A stretch of DNA of 14,207 bases from Desulfobacterales bacterium (GCA_012974315.1 JAAXQI010000208.1:1-14207); one strand, 5' to 3'; shown: positions 1 to 8,045, counted from the first letter of the stretch. Notes: generated by a model from the sequence alone, not told the origin. Translations and numbers: made by a program.

Positions 1-1284
1 CCATTCGGCATTGAATATGTGATTGACCATTTAAACGGACTGGTGCTGGTAACAATCTCCTTTGTCAGTTTGCTGGCAGTTATCTTTTCCAAAGAAAGCG
101 TCAAAAAAGAGCTGCCGGAAAAAATACCCCAGTTTTACACCCTTTTTGTACTGCTGGTAACCGGACTTTTAGGCATGACAGTTACCGGTGATGCCTTTAA
201 CCTTTATGTCCTCCTGGAAATTTCCGCCCTCACCGGCTATGCGCTCATTGCCATGGGCGACAACCGGGCCCTGGTTGCCAGCTTTAATTATATTATCCTG
301 GGGACAATCGGCGCCAGTTTCTATCTTTTGGGCGTCGGCCATCTCTATATCATGACCGGCTCTCTCAATATGGGAGACCTGCTCACCATCCTTCCCCGTT
401 TATACTCGTTAAATGTAGTTTTTATCGCCCTGCTTCTCATCCTGGTAGGGACCTGGATCAAAATGGCCTTCTTCCCAATGCATGGCTGGCTACCCAATGC
501 CTATACCTATGCCCCTTCCGCAGCCGGCTGCCTGGTCGCACCCCTGGTCACCAAGGTCTCGGTTTATATCATGATCCGTATCATGCTGTCGGTTTTTTCT
601 CCGCTCTATGTCTATAACATCGCCGGTCTGTCAGAAACCATTGTCTGGATGGCTGTTATCGCTATAATCAGTGGTTCCATTCTGGCCCTGGCCCAGACCG
701 ATTTCAAAAAGATGCTTACCTATCTCATCGTCGCAGAGGTAGGTTATATGGTTGGCGGTGCCTGGCTGGCCAGCAGCATCGGCCTAACCGGAGCCATCCT
801 GCACATTGTTAATGATGCCCTGATGACCCTCTGTCTCTTTCTTTTTGCCGGGATTGTCGTTTATAAAAGAGGCGGCCAGCAGCTTCAGGATCTTGCCGGA
901 CTCTATAAAAAAATGCCGGTGACCATGGCAGCATTTACCGTGGGCGCCCTGTCAATGATTGGTGTGCCGCCTACAGCCGGTTTTTTCAGCAAATGGTATC
1001 TTATCCTCGGCGCCATTGATGCAGGCCACTACCATTTCATGGCAGCCCTGCTGTTCTCAAGCCTGGTCAATGCCATACTTTTTTTCCGGGTCATTGAAAT
1101 TGCCTACTTTGAACCAAAGATTGACCATCACGGTGGCGAAACTGAAAATATCGTCGTGGACGAGGCGCCTTTATCCATGCTGGTGCCACTTATCATTGTG
1201 GCATTGAGCCTCATCGTTATCGGCCTTTACTCAGGTGATATTGTAACAAACATTATCCAGCACTCGGTACCGCAAGGACTTTGA
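1..1284 (+). CDS. MrpD/NuoN-like antiporter membrane subunit (first paralog), 5' end missing
   Basis: Proton-conducting membrane subunit of an Mrp-type cation/proton antiporter. The frame is open from base 1 (P-F-G-I-E-Y before the GTG at 19), and this stretch matches the usual 'GIEY-x-x-D-x-L-N' segment, so the gene starts upstream and the GTG is not the start. Roughly 70 N-terminal residues are missing. Counting the GTG codon as residue 1, the TM5 glutamate is E67 (NLYVLLEISA), the TM7 lysine is K148 (WIKMAFFPMHGWLP), and the late GVPPTAGFFSKW motif is intact. The HxxNHxxxK motif of TM8 reads H262-I-V-N-D-A-L-M-T270, so the second His is Asp and the Lys is Thr; the two paralogs downstream keep both. 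More than ten hydrophobic segments are visible. It is separated from the next subunit by a 334-bp gap. The family call is secure; the exact subunit name is not. Confidence 0.9.
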   Translation, partial: PFGIEYVIDHLNGLVLVTISFVSLLAVIFSKESVKKELPEKIPQFYTLFVLLVTGLLGMTVTGDAFNLYVLLEISALTGYALIAMGDNRALVASFNYIILGTIGASFYLLGVGHLYIMTGSLNMGDLLTILPRLYSLNVVFIALLLILVGTWIKMAFFPMHGWLPNAYTYAPSAAGCLVAPLVTKVSVYIMIRIMLSVFSPLYVYNIAGLSETIVWMAVIAIISGSILALAQTDFKKMLTYLIVAEVGYMVGGAWLASSIGLTGAILHIVNDALMTLCLFLFAGIVVYKRGGQQLQDLAGLYKKMPVTMAAFTVGALSMIGVPPTAGFFSKWYLILGAIDAGHYHFMAALLFSSLVNAILFFRVIEIAYFEPKIDHHGGETENIVVDEAPLSMLVPLIIVALSLIVIGLYSGDIVTNIIQHSVPQGL

Positions 1285-1362
1285 AATTGAAGATTGGATA
1301 ACGAGACCATCCAATGATTAACAGATAGAAGATGAATGAATTCAAAAAAGTCGTAAATAGTC

Positions 1363-1448
1363 CGGATGTCATTTCGAACGTAGTGAGAAATCTTAAATCA
1401 TGATGACATCCGTAAACATATGAGATTTCTCCCCTTGGTCGAAATGAC
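1363..1448. repeat. Palindromic intergenic repeat between two mrpD-like genes
   Basis: The 334-bp gap 1285-1618 holds no gene. It carries two nested inverted repeats. Arms 1368-1393 and 1423-1448 match at 21 of 26 positions: the outer ten and inner nine bases are identical (GTCATTTCGA / GAGAAATCT), with a variable centre of seven. A second perfect 10-bp pair, CGGATGTCAT at 1363-1372 and ATGACATCCG at 1403-1412, lies across the left arm. From memory, GTCATTTCGA...GAGAAATCT palindromes occur as dispersed repeats in several phyla, Desulfobacterota among them. The right end of the gap has a direct repeat ACTGATAACT (1582-1591 and 1603-1612) that runs almost into the next start codon. I see no promoter or terminator of note. 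Confidence 0.75.
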
Positions 1449-1618
1449 ACCAATTGGGAACTTTATGCGAGACCATGAGGATTTATCATCAAACGAGACG
1501 ACACACCGATTATCAGCTAACAAACCGTAATGATTGACAGACTGAGAAATTGAAGAATGTGCAAACAACAAATACGTTAAGACTGATAACTGCAAACTGA
1601 CAACTGATAACTTTTGAT

Positions 1619-3100
1619 ATGGAAACCATTACCTCAATAAAGCCTCTGCTTGCCGTCCTGGTCTCACTGGTGGCTATCATCCCCATTGTTGCTTCCGGCT
1701 CCAAGCCCAACCTGCGGGAAGGCTGGACCTTTCTGGCCGGTTTTGTCAAGTTTGGGCTGGTGGTGTCCATGCTGCCACTGGTGCTGGGTGGCACCATCAT
1801 AGAATATACCCTGGCGGAACCATTACCCGGCCTGGCCATCCAGTTCAGGGTGGATGCAATGGGAATGCTCTTTGCACTGGTCTCTTCTTCACTCTGGATC
1901 ATTACCTCAGCCTATTCCATCGGCTACATGCGCGGTCTGTCCGAGCACAGCCAGACCAGATATTTCTCTTTCTTTGCCGTGGCGCTTTCCGCCACCATCG
2001 GCGTAGCCTTTTCCGCCAATCTCTTTACCATGTATCTCTTTTACGAGATGCTTTCCCTGGCAACCTATCCCCTGGTTACCCATCACCAGGATGATGAGGC
2101 CAGGATATCCGGTCGCAAGTATCTCACCTATATCCTGGGCACCTCAATCGGCCTGGTGCTGCCCGCCATGCTCATCATCTATTCACTGACAGGAACCCTT
2201 GATTTTGCGGCCCAGGGAATTTTACCGATTGGTCTCTCAAAATCCACTGTAGCAGTATTGCTGCTCATGTGTGTTTTCGGCTTTGCCAAGGCGGGCATCA
2301 TGCCGTTTCATGGCTGGCTGCCGGCTGCCATGGTGGCACCCACCCCGGTATCAGCCCTGCTGCATGCGGTGGCTGTTGTCAAAGTCGGTGTCTTTTCCAT
2401 TTTCAGGGTTATAACCGGGATCTTCGGCACCAATCTATTGCTATCGCTTAACCTTGGCACCGTGCTGTGCTATGTCGCCGCTTTCACCATTTTAACCGCT
2501 TCGCTCATTGCCCTGTCCCAGGACGGCCTGAAACGCAGGCTGGCTTTCTCCACCATCGGTCAACTTTCCTATATTATTCTGGGGGCCAGTCTTCTTTCAC
2601 CCAAAGCATTGACAGGCGGCATGATGCATATTGCCATGCACGCCTTTGGCAAGATCACCCTGTTCATGTGCGCCGGTGCAATTTTTGTAGCCACCGGCAA
2701 AAAATACATCAGCGAGATGGTGGGCATCGGCAAGCGCATGCCGGTAACCATGACAGCCTTTCTCATCGGCAGCCTGAGCGTCATTGGATTGCCACCCACC
2801 GGCGGCTTTATCAGCAAGTGGTTTCTTGTCCTCGGCACCCTTGAAGCGGACCAAACTGTCATGCTTGTCGTGCTGCTGGGCAGTTCCCTGCTTAATGCCG
2901 CCTATTTTCTGCCCGTGGTTTACAAGGCATTTTTCTGCACCCCTGAAGAATCCATGTTTGAAGACAAGGTCCAGGAAGCTCCGCTCTGGTGCGTAGTGCC
3001 CCTGGTGGTTACAGCAATTGTTTCAATAGGACTGTTTTTCTTTCCACAGCCCTTTTTCGATCTGGCCAGCATGGCTGTTCAGACAATCACCGGAGGATAG
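1619..3100 (+). CDS. MrpD/NuoL-like antiporter membrane subunit (second paralog)
   Basis: Complete 493-aa polytopic proton-translocating subunit. The channel residues expected for the NuoL/MrpA/MrpD superfamily are present: E143 (MYLFYEMLSL, TM5), K224 (FAKAGIMPFHGWLP, TM7), H250 and K255 (LLHAVAVVKVGVF), and H341/K345 (HAFGKITLF, TM8), followed by GLPPTGGFISKW. The 'PTPVSALLHA' stretch is closer to MrpA/NuoL than to classical MrpD. ATG 1619 is the only sensible start (the next Met is residue 51), yet no Shine-Dalgarno precedes it; the repeat-bearing gap ends at the start codon, so the native leader may have been displaced. The stop at 3098-3100 lies just before the next small gene. Confidence 0.92.
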   Translation: METITSIKPLLAVLVSLVAIIPIVASGSKPNLREGWTFLAGFVKFGLVVSMLPLVLGGTIIEYTLAEPLPGLAIQFRVDAMGMLFALVSSSLWIITSAYSIGYMRGLSEHSQTRYFSFFAVALSATIGVAFSANLFTMYLFYEMLSLATYPLVTHHQDDEARISGRKYLTYILGTSIGLVLPAMLIIYSLTGTLDFAAQGILPIGLSKSTVAVLLLMCVFGFAKAGIMPFHGWLPAAMVAPTPVSALLHAVAVVKVGVFSIFRVITGIFGTNLLLSLNLGTVLCYVAAFTILTASLIALSQDGLKRRLAFSTIGQLSYIILGASLLSPKALTGGMMHIAMHAFGKITLFMCAGAIFVATGKKYISEMVGIGKRMPVTMTAFLIGSLSVIGLPPTGGFISKWFLVLGTLEADQTVMLVVLLGSSLLNAAYFLPVVYKAFFCTPEESMFEDKVQEAPLWCVVPLVVTAIVSIGLFFFPQPFFDLASMAVQTITGG

Positions 3101-3102
3101 AG

Positions 3103-3234
3103 ATGCATGACCAGGAACTCAAAGAATTAAAACATGATCCGGTACCGGGATTCCGCCCGGCATTTTATGTGATCTTTGGTATCAGCCTTATTTACCTGAT
3201 AATTATTTTTCTCACGGCATCACCGGGACACTAA
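3103..3234 (+). CDS. 43-aa single-pass membrane protein of the Mrp-type operon
   Basis: Short gene starting two bases after the stop of the preceding antiporter subunit. A clear GGAGG at 3092-3096 lies 6 nt before the ATG. The product has a charged N-terminus of about 18 residues (MHDQELKELKHD) and one hydrophobic helix (about residues 21-38, FYVIFGISLIYLIIIFL), so it should be a single-span inner-membrane protein with the N-terminus probably in the cytoplasm. The strong ribosome site, the spacing and the clean membrane helix support a real gene. I do not recognise the family. Its place between two antiporter subunits suggests a small accessory or assembly subunit; this is inference. Confidence 0.75.
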   Translation: MHDQELKELKHDPVPGFRPAFYVIFGISLIYLIIIFLTASPGH

Positions 3235-3257
3235 AATATTCAGTATGGAACAATCAA

Positions 3258-3506
3258 ATGGACACGGATAAAAAACATATTTTTGACAACAAAAAAAATG
3301 TCCAGCGGGTTTTATACGGGCTTTTCAGCTCCCTGATCCTGCTCCTGGCAATAGAGCCGTTCGTCACCAAGCATCCTTATTTTCCCTGGGAAAAATCGTT
3401 CGGCTTTTATGCCATTTACGGCTTTGTCGCCTGTGTGCTCCTGGTGCTTGTAGCAAAATACGTTCTCAGGCCATTGATAAAAAGGGAAGAGGATTACTAT
3501 GATTGA
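3258..3506 (+). CDS. 82-aa two-helix membrane protein of the Mrp-type operon
   Basis: Small protein with two hydrophobic segments (about residues 19-35 and 48-69) joined by a short loop with K-H-P-Y-F-P-W-E-K. The N-terminus is charged (MDTDKKHIFDNKKN) and the C-terminus ends in RPLIKREEDYYD. The start has only a weak GGAA about 8 nt upstream. Its last 8 bases overlap the start of the next gene (ATG at 3499 inside TATGATTGA), which suggests translational coupling. The size and topology resemble small Mrp subunits, but I cannot assign it to MrpE, F or G. It probably belongs to the antiporter complex. Confidence 0.8.
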   Translation: MDTDKKHIFDNKKNVQRVLYGLFSSLILLLAIEPFVTKHPYFPWEKSFGFYAIYGFVACVLLVLVAKYVLRPLIKREEDYYD

Positions 3507-5121
3507 GTTTATTCCTCCAGCCTTTATCTATATGGCAGGCGCACTGCTTGTGCCACTGCTTCGGGGCAGGGTCAAGTCCGCCTGGATGCTTATTCTGCCG
3601 GTAATCAGCTTTTTGTTTTTGATTAACGTCCAGGTTGGCACTGCCTGGGAAATTAACTTTTTGGGATTCGACCTGGTACCTTTCAAGGTCGACAGACTGT
3701 CCCTTATTTTTGGTTATATATTTCACCTCATCTCCCTGATCGGCATTATTTACACCCTGAGTATCAAGAGCGATCTGGAATACGTGGCCGGCCTGGTCTA
3801 TGCTGGCAGTGCCCTTGGCGTAGTCTTTGCCGGGGATCTGTTCACCTTCTTTGTGTTCTGGGAAATGCTGACGGTCAGCGCCCTGTGGCTGATATGGGCC
3901 AGGCGCACCAAGGCTTCCCAGGCAGCAGGTTTTCGCTACCTCATGGTGCATGTTTTTGGCGGCCTTGTTCTTCTGGCCGGCATTATCATGTATATCAGCG
4001 AACAAAAATCCATCAGCCTGGGCTTTATCGGCCTGCACAGCCCGGCCACCTACTTGATCTTCTTCGGCATGGGAATCAATGCGGCATGGCCCCTTCTGCA
4101 TGCGGTCATTGAAAACGATATGCGCAGGGTTCTTTCCTACAGCCTTATCAACCAGGTCGGTTTCATGATGGTGGGAATCGGCATCGGTACACAACTTTCA
4201 ATAAACGGTGCAGCAGCACATGCCTTTGCCCATATTCTATACAAGTCGCTGCTCTTCATGTCCATGGGAGCAGTAATGTTCCGTACAGGCAAAATCAACG
4301 CCACGGATCTTGGCGGTCTTTACAAGTCCATGCCATGGACCGCCCTTTTCTGTATAATAGGCGCTGCTTCAATTTCAGCATTCCCGCTAACCAGCGGCTT
4401 TGTCAGCAAATCCATGGTAATTGACGCTGCAGCACATGGCCATATGAGTATCGTCTGGCTGGCCCTGATTTTTGCCTCTGCAGGCGTCTTTCACCACTCA
4501 GGGATCAAGATTCCGTTTTTTGCTTTCTTTGGGCATGATGCGGGACACCGCGTCAAAGAAGCGCCCCCCAGTATGCTTATCGCCATGGGCATAGCAGCAT
4601 TTTTCTGCATCTTTCTTGGCGTCTACCCAAAATTTCTCTACTCCATCCTGCCGTATCCCGTAGACTTCGTACCCTATACAGCCCCCCATGTTCTGTCACA
4701 GCTGCAACTGCTGATGTTTTCAGCCCTGGCCTTTACCCTGCTGCTGCTCTCCGGCATCTATCCCGCTGAAATACGGGCAATCAACCTTGATACCGACCTG
4801 ATCTACCGCAAAGGTGCCCGCCTGTTCTATCGGGTTATGGACAAGGGATTAAATGCTATCAACAGAACAGCTGAACGGATATTAATCGGGGAGTTTCTGG
4901 TTAACCTCGCCAAATTTGTAAGAGAGGCGCCCGCCAAACTGCTGGCTCAAATATGCCAGCCCTTCTGGGAAACAGAGGAAGATAAAGCTGACCCGAAAGC
5001 TGCCAGCAAGAAGTTTATGAAAAGGGCCCAATCAGGATTCTATCCCATCAGCATTATGGGGCTTTTTGCAGCGATCTATTTTGGCTTGCTCTTCCTGCAA
5101 TATATAGCAACCTTAATTTAA
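3499..5121 (+). CDS. MrpD-like antiporter subunit (third paralog) with apparent internal deletion
   Basis: 540-aa polytopic protein of the NuoL/MrpD superfamily with a long C-terminal extension. E122 (FFVFWEMLTV, TM5), H245/K249 (HILYK, TM8) and the ISAFPLTSGFVSKS motif are present. The expected stretch from 'LHAWLxDAYPEA...' through the TM7 lysine to '...FAVIENDxRR' is absent: the protein runs G-M-G-I-N-A-A-W-P-L-L-H-A (to residue 202) straight into V-I-E-N-D-M-R-R. The first two paralogs have about 65-70 residues between the same landmarks. The frame stays open across the junction (4099-4107). GAGG lies 6 nt before the ATG, which overlaps the upstream gene by 8 nt. The C-terminal part (about 400-540) has an amphipathic region and a final TM helix. 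Whether this copy still conducts protons is doubtful. Confidence 0.88.
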   Translation: MIEFIPPAFIYMAGALLVPLLRGRVKSAWMLILPVISFLFLINVQVGTAWEINFLGFDLVPFKVDRLSLIFGYIFHLISLIGIIYTLSIKSDLEYVAGLVYAGSALGVVFAGDLFTFFVFWEMLTVSALWLIWARRTKASQAAGFRYLMVHVFGGLVLLAGIIMYISEQKSISLGFIGLHSPATYLIFFGMGINAAWPLLHAVIENDMRRVLSYSLINQVGFMMVGIGIGTQLSINGAAAHAFAHILYKSLLFMSMGAVMFRTGKINATDLGGLYKSMPWTALFCIIGAASISAFPLTSGFVSKSMVIDAAAHGHMSIVWLALIFASAGVFHHSGIKIPFFAFFGHDAGHRVKEAPPSMLIAMGIAAFFCIFLGVYPKFLYSILPYPVDFVPYTAPHVLSQLQLLMFSALAFTLLLLSGIYPAEIRAINLDTDLIYRKGARLFYRVMDKGLNAINRTAERILIGEFLVNLAKFVREAPAKLLAQICQPFWETEEDKADPKAASKKFMKRAQSGFYPISIMGLFAAIYFGLLFLQYIATLI

Positions 5122-5128
5122 CAATAAT

Positions 5129-5158
5129 AAAAGCCCCTCCCGGATCCGGGAAGGCTTT
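5129..5158 (+). terminator. Hairpin at the end of the Mrp-type operon
   Basis: Inverted repeat starting 8 bases after the last antiporter stop codon: outer arms AAAGCC / GGCTTT enclose a perfect CCCGG-AT-CCGGG stem. The downstream bases are GAGTATTATAAAAATTTT rather than a clean T-run, so it is either a weak intrinsic terminator or an mRNA 3' stabilising hairpin. Confidence 0.6.
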
Positions 5159-5363
5159 GAGTATTATAAAAATTTTCCAGAACTATTTTTTAAGAATAGA
5201 GAGGGGATTGTATTGATTGTGGTGCTGATGCCTCAATTCCTATGTCTATTGCAGCTACATCCACCAGGATTCTTAAAGATATTCTCTCGCCATTCCCCCA
5301 GGGCCAGAAGGCTCCAAGCAGAAGTGCATCCTGATCCGGATCACTGGAAAAAAGCCGCTGTCC

Positions 5364-5612
5364 CTAGCGTAATTCGCCAAGACCTTTGGCAACACTTCGT
5401 ATTTTACCGGGTGCATAATTAATGGTTTCCTCGTCCCAGCAACTGTCAAAATGCTTTTCAAGCACAGACATTACTTCTTTTTCCTGGTCAGCGGGAAACT
5501 CTGAGAGAACCGCCTGAAAACGATCATCCCAGTTCCAGGTTACAAGAGAATCGCACTCAGAATATATTCTGTTGCAGATTTTTTCGATATCATATGAATT
5601 TGGTGCTGTCAT
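5364..5612 (-). CDS. 82-aa hypothetical soluble protein
   Basis: Small acidic protein with no signal peptide or membrane helix and three scattered cysteines (C13, C20, C58). I do not recognise the family. Support for a real gene: AAGGA lies 7 nt before the ATG, a perfect TTGACA -35-like hexamer lies about 60 bp upstream (near 5670, though its -10 partner is weak), and the residue composition is ordinary. Overlapping frames on both strands look like shadows. It stands alone, with the antiporter operon convergent on its 3' side. The 5159-5363 stretch beyond its stop shows no convincing gene; it has one 10-bp palindrome GATCCGGATC near 5333. Confidence 0.6.
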   Translation of the reverse strand: MTAPNSYDIEKICNRIYSECDSLVTWNWDDRFQAVLSEFPADQEKEVMSVLEKHFDSCWDEETINYAPGKIRSVAKGLGELR

Positions 5613-5783
5613 ACCTTCATCCTTCTTTCAAATTCCTGAAAATCAGAAAGACTGTACATTAATACTGTCAATCCCCTTGCCTCACATGTTCGTATACCCA
5701 AAGCAAATTTGTCTTGATATACAGAAAACACCTTGGAATATCAAGAAACTTTACGCGTAGTATTTGATAGGAATCAATTACTG

Positions 5784-5814
5784 AGTCAACATGTCCAGTT
5801 GACATGTCAACCCT
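5784..5814 (+). repeat. 31-bp dispersed repeat, copy 1
   Basis: Matches 10584-10614 at 27 of 31 positions, same orientation, no gaps. Conserved blocks are AGTCAA, TGTCCAGT, GACATGT and AACCCT. This copy contains the perfect 12-bp palindrome TTGACATGTCAA at 5799-5810. It could be a solo end of an insertion sequence, a remnant of a small mobile repeat, or a regulator site; no transposase gene is nearby. Confidence 0.65.
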
Positions 5815-5949
5815 TTAATAATCATTCTCGAGTTTCGAGGTATAGCAGCATCGCAACTCGGCTATTAAACAATATTAGATATAATATTAAGTTTTTTGAA
5901 GGGACGGGAAATTAAACACTCGTTGCCGTTATATTTATTTTCTCAACTC

Positions 5950-6029
5950 CGTAGGTTGGGTTAGCGAAGCGTAACCCACCAGTTTCTCATTAAATCATTG
6001 TTGGGGTTCATCCTTCAGACTTACCTACG
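5950..6029. repeat. GTAGGTTGGGTTAGCG-type intergenic repeat
   Basis: About 80 bp bounded by a terminal inverted repeat CGTAGGT (5950-5956) and ACCTACG (6023-6029). The left half has a hairpin: GGGTTA-GC-GAA-GC with TAACCC on the other arm (5958-5977). From memory, GTAGGTTGGGTTAGCGAAGC elements of this design are common intergenic repeats in many Proteobacteria and related phyla. The right half (TTGGGGTTCATCC...) is a degenerate counterpart of the left. It lies 30 bp past the end of the CPA2 antiporter gene. Confidence 0.7.
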
Positions 6030-6059
6030 CTGCTACACAAAAAGGTATCATTATCTACC

Positions 6060-8045
6060 TCACCTTTTACTGAACAACTTTGTGCTTTCGGCTAGCTTTT
6101 CCGGTGCACCCATTACATAAAGAATATCGTCAGCAAAAAAAGGTACATCCACTTCAGGGTTATGAAATGTTTGTGAATCGCGGCGCACTGCGAGCACTGT
6201 CACACCATGCTTTTTCCGCAGTTCAAGTTCAACCAGCGACTTACCAACCATCGGTGACCCCTCCTCAATACGCATGGAACTGACTTCAACGTCCGGGAGG
6301 TGAAAGTCTAAACTTGAGAACCCGGGAGATTTTCTGGAAAGGTTACGGAACATTTCATACCCGTCAGACCGGAGCTGGATGACAAGTTTGTCTATTTCAT
6401 CCCTTGGGATAAGATACTTTGCCAGGACACGGGAAAATATTTCCACTGATGTTTCAAACTCTTCCGGAATAACTTCATTTGCTCCCAAATCATAAAGTGC
6501 CTGCATTTCCGTAAGATATCTGGTTCGAACGATCACATGTGCCTTTCTGGTCAACCTTCGGACGTTTTCGATAATTCCGCGTGTGGCGGTCGGGTCATTG
6601 ATGGCGACAACAACCACGGTTGCATCCTTAATGCCGGCATGGCGCAACACCTCTTCGTGAATTGCGTCACCATAGAAGATCGGCTCGCCCTTTTCCCTCT
6701 CCTTCTTTATCGTATCGGGCGACATTTCAATAATCATATAGGGGATGCCTGTCATTTTGGCGGCGCGGGCAACGTTTCGGCCGTTTAAGCCAAAACCGAT
6801 AATAACCAGGTGCTGTTTCAGCTTTTTGTGGCTTTTTATCTCCGGCCCAGGCCAGAGTCCAGTTTTCAGCTTAACCGGGACCGGGATTTGTAGAATGAAA
6901 TCGGCAAAACGCGGGGCCAGGGAAATAATAAAAGGTGTTGCTGCCATGGTCAGGATAGCCACAGCCAGAAACAGCTGGTAATGATCGGCGAGAAGACCAT
7001 ATTCTAATCCGGTTCTGGAGAGGATGAAAGAAAACTCCCCGACCTGACAAATTGATAGTCCTGCCAAAATTCCACTGCGTAGGGAAAAACCAAGTAGTAT
7101 TGACGCACTACTGACGATAAGTGCTTTGACGATAAGAACTCCGACTGAAACGATCAGGATGATAACAATATTGTTGATAAGAAAGCCGGTATCCAGCAGC
7201 ATGCCAATTGAGACAAAAAAGAAACTGGTAAATACATCGCGAAAGGGCAGGATATTGCCAAGGGCCTGATGGCTGTACTCGGACTCAGAAATGATCAACC
7301 CCGCGATAAAAGCTCCCAGGGCAAGTGACAGTCCGGCATATGAGGTAAGCCAGGCGATAGCGAGACAGATGGCAACAACACTCAACAGAAAAAGCTCTTT
7401 GCTGTGTGTGCGGGCAACCTGGTGTAAAAGCCAGGGTATCAGCCATTTAGCTGCAATGAGAACCAGGCTGATGATAGCGAGACCTTTGGCCGCAATGACA
7501 AAAATGTTACTGTCAATTCCGCCGGGCAGACTCCCGGCCAGCATGGGAGTGATGAGAATCATCGGTACTATGATGACATCCTGGAACAGCAGGATTCCCA
7601 ACCCGGTCCGACCATGGGGTGTGTCTACCTCGGCTCTTTCCTGAATCATTCTGAGAACAATTGCGGTGCTCGATAGCGATATCAGAAAACCATAAAAAAT
7701 TGCCTCTGGGGAAGAGAGTCCAATCTGGCGGGCAACGACGAATACGGCAAGGATTGTCAGGCCAACCTGGAGAGTTCCGCCGACAACAACCTGTTTTCTG
7801 ATTTCAATGAGTTTTTTTAAGGAAAACTCGATACCGATGGTAAAAAGTAATAGAATCACTCCTATTTCTGCAAGTACCTCTACTTCATGAATAGCTCCAA
7901 CCAGACCGAAACCATACGGTCCTGTCAATATACCGGTTATAAGAAGCCCGACAACCGAAGGAAGGCGGAGAAGGTGAAACAGTAGCAAGACGGCAACGGC
8001 AAGCCCGAAAATAATAACAATATCAGTGAGTAATGGGATTTCCAT
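6060..8045 (-). CDS. CPA2 (KefB/KefC-type) monovalent cation:proton antiporter with RCK domains
   Basis: 661-aa inner-membrane antiporter or K+ efflux protein. Residues 1-385 form the Na+/H+ exchanger domain with about 12 helices, including GIEFSLKKL (71-79), SSTAIVLRM (125-133), GILLFQD (150-156) and ALGAFIAGLIISESEYSH (242-259), all typical of KefC and relatives. Residues 412-530 form an RCK-N/TrkA-N domain with the nucleotide-binding G417-F-G-L-N-G422 and an acid at E440 ending the second strand. Residues about 575-655 form a TrkA-C domain. No KefF/KefG-type ancillary gene is adjacent. The start has only a distant GGAG. The gene follows the tlpA-like gene after 118 bp on the same strand, so it may share its transcript. 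Exchanged ion unknown; K+ or Na+ are both possible. Confidence 0.92.
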   Translation of the reverse strand: MEIPLLTDIVIIFGLAVAVLLLFHLLRLPSVVGLLITGILTGPYGFGLVGAIHEVEVLAEIGVILLLFTIGIEFSLKKLIEIRKQVVVGGTLQVGLTILAVFVVARQIGLSSPEAIFYGFLISLSSTAIVLRMIQERAEVDTPHGRTGLGILLFQDVIIVPMILITPMLAGSLPGGIDSNIFVIAAKGLAIISLVLIAAKWLIPWLLHQVARTHSKELFLLSVVAICLAIAWLTSYAGLSLALGAFIAGLIISESEYSHQALGNILPFRDVFTSFFFVSIGMLLDTGFLINNIVIILIVSVGVLIVKALIVSSASILLGFSLRSGILAGLSICQVGEFSFILSRTGLEYGLLADHYQLFLAVAILTMAATPFIISLAPRFADFILQIPVPVKLKTGLWPGPEIKSHKKLKQHLVIIGFGLNGRNVARAAKMTGIPYMIIEMSPDTIKKEREKGEPIFYGDAIHEEVLRHAGIKDATVVVVAINDPTATRGIIENVRRLTRKAHVIVRTRYLTEMQALYDLGANEVIPEEFETSVEIFSRVLAKYLIPRDEIDKLVIQLRSDGYEMFRNLSRKSPGFSSLDFHLPDVEVSSMRIEEGSPMVGKSLVELELRKKHGVTVLAVRRDSQTFHNPEVDVPFFADDILYVMGAPEKLAESTKLFSKR

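Larger units (their letters stand above)
5613..6059. other. 447-bp gene-free region holding three unrelated repeats
   Basis: Region between the antiporter gene stop (6060) and the start of the small leftward gene (5612). From left to right it holds a palindrome-rich repeat that has a second copy near 10.6 kb (5784-5814), a 5-bp-stem hairpin CTCGA-GTT-TCGAG (5827-5839), an AT-rich 18-nt inverted repeat AATATTA-GATA-TAATATT (5871-5888), and the GTAGGTTGGGTTAG element (5950-6029). I see no protein-coding frame with a ribosome site. Confidence 0.6.

Noticed and set aside
1282..1284. Other TGA stops (first antiporter subunit, CPA2, tlpA-like, bdbC-like, Cys-rich protein) as Sec codons
   Set aside because: Each is followed by further stops within a few codons, overlaps the next start, or ends a complete domain; no extension resembles protein.
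3466..4194. 242-codon frame on the minus strand
   Set aside because: Antisense to the third antiporter subunit; low-complexity His/Gln/Asp-rich translation with no ribosome site, a shadow of a GC-biased membrane gene.
5200..5331. Possible remnant of a Cys-containing protein (reads G-D-C-I-D-C-G-A-D-A-S-I-P-M-S) in the plus strand
   Set aside because: Faintly like exported Cys-rich proteins but only 44 codons, no start or ribosome site, and stops on both sides; too weak to call a pseudogene.
5871..5888. AT-rich inverted repeat as replication origin or att site
   Set aside because: A single 18-nt palindrome with no iterons, DnaA boxes, integrase or tRNA nearby; treated as a minor structure only.
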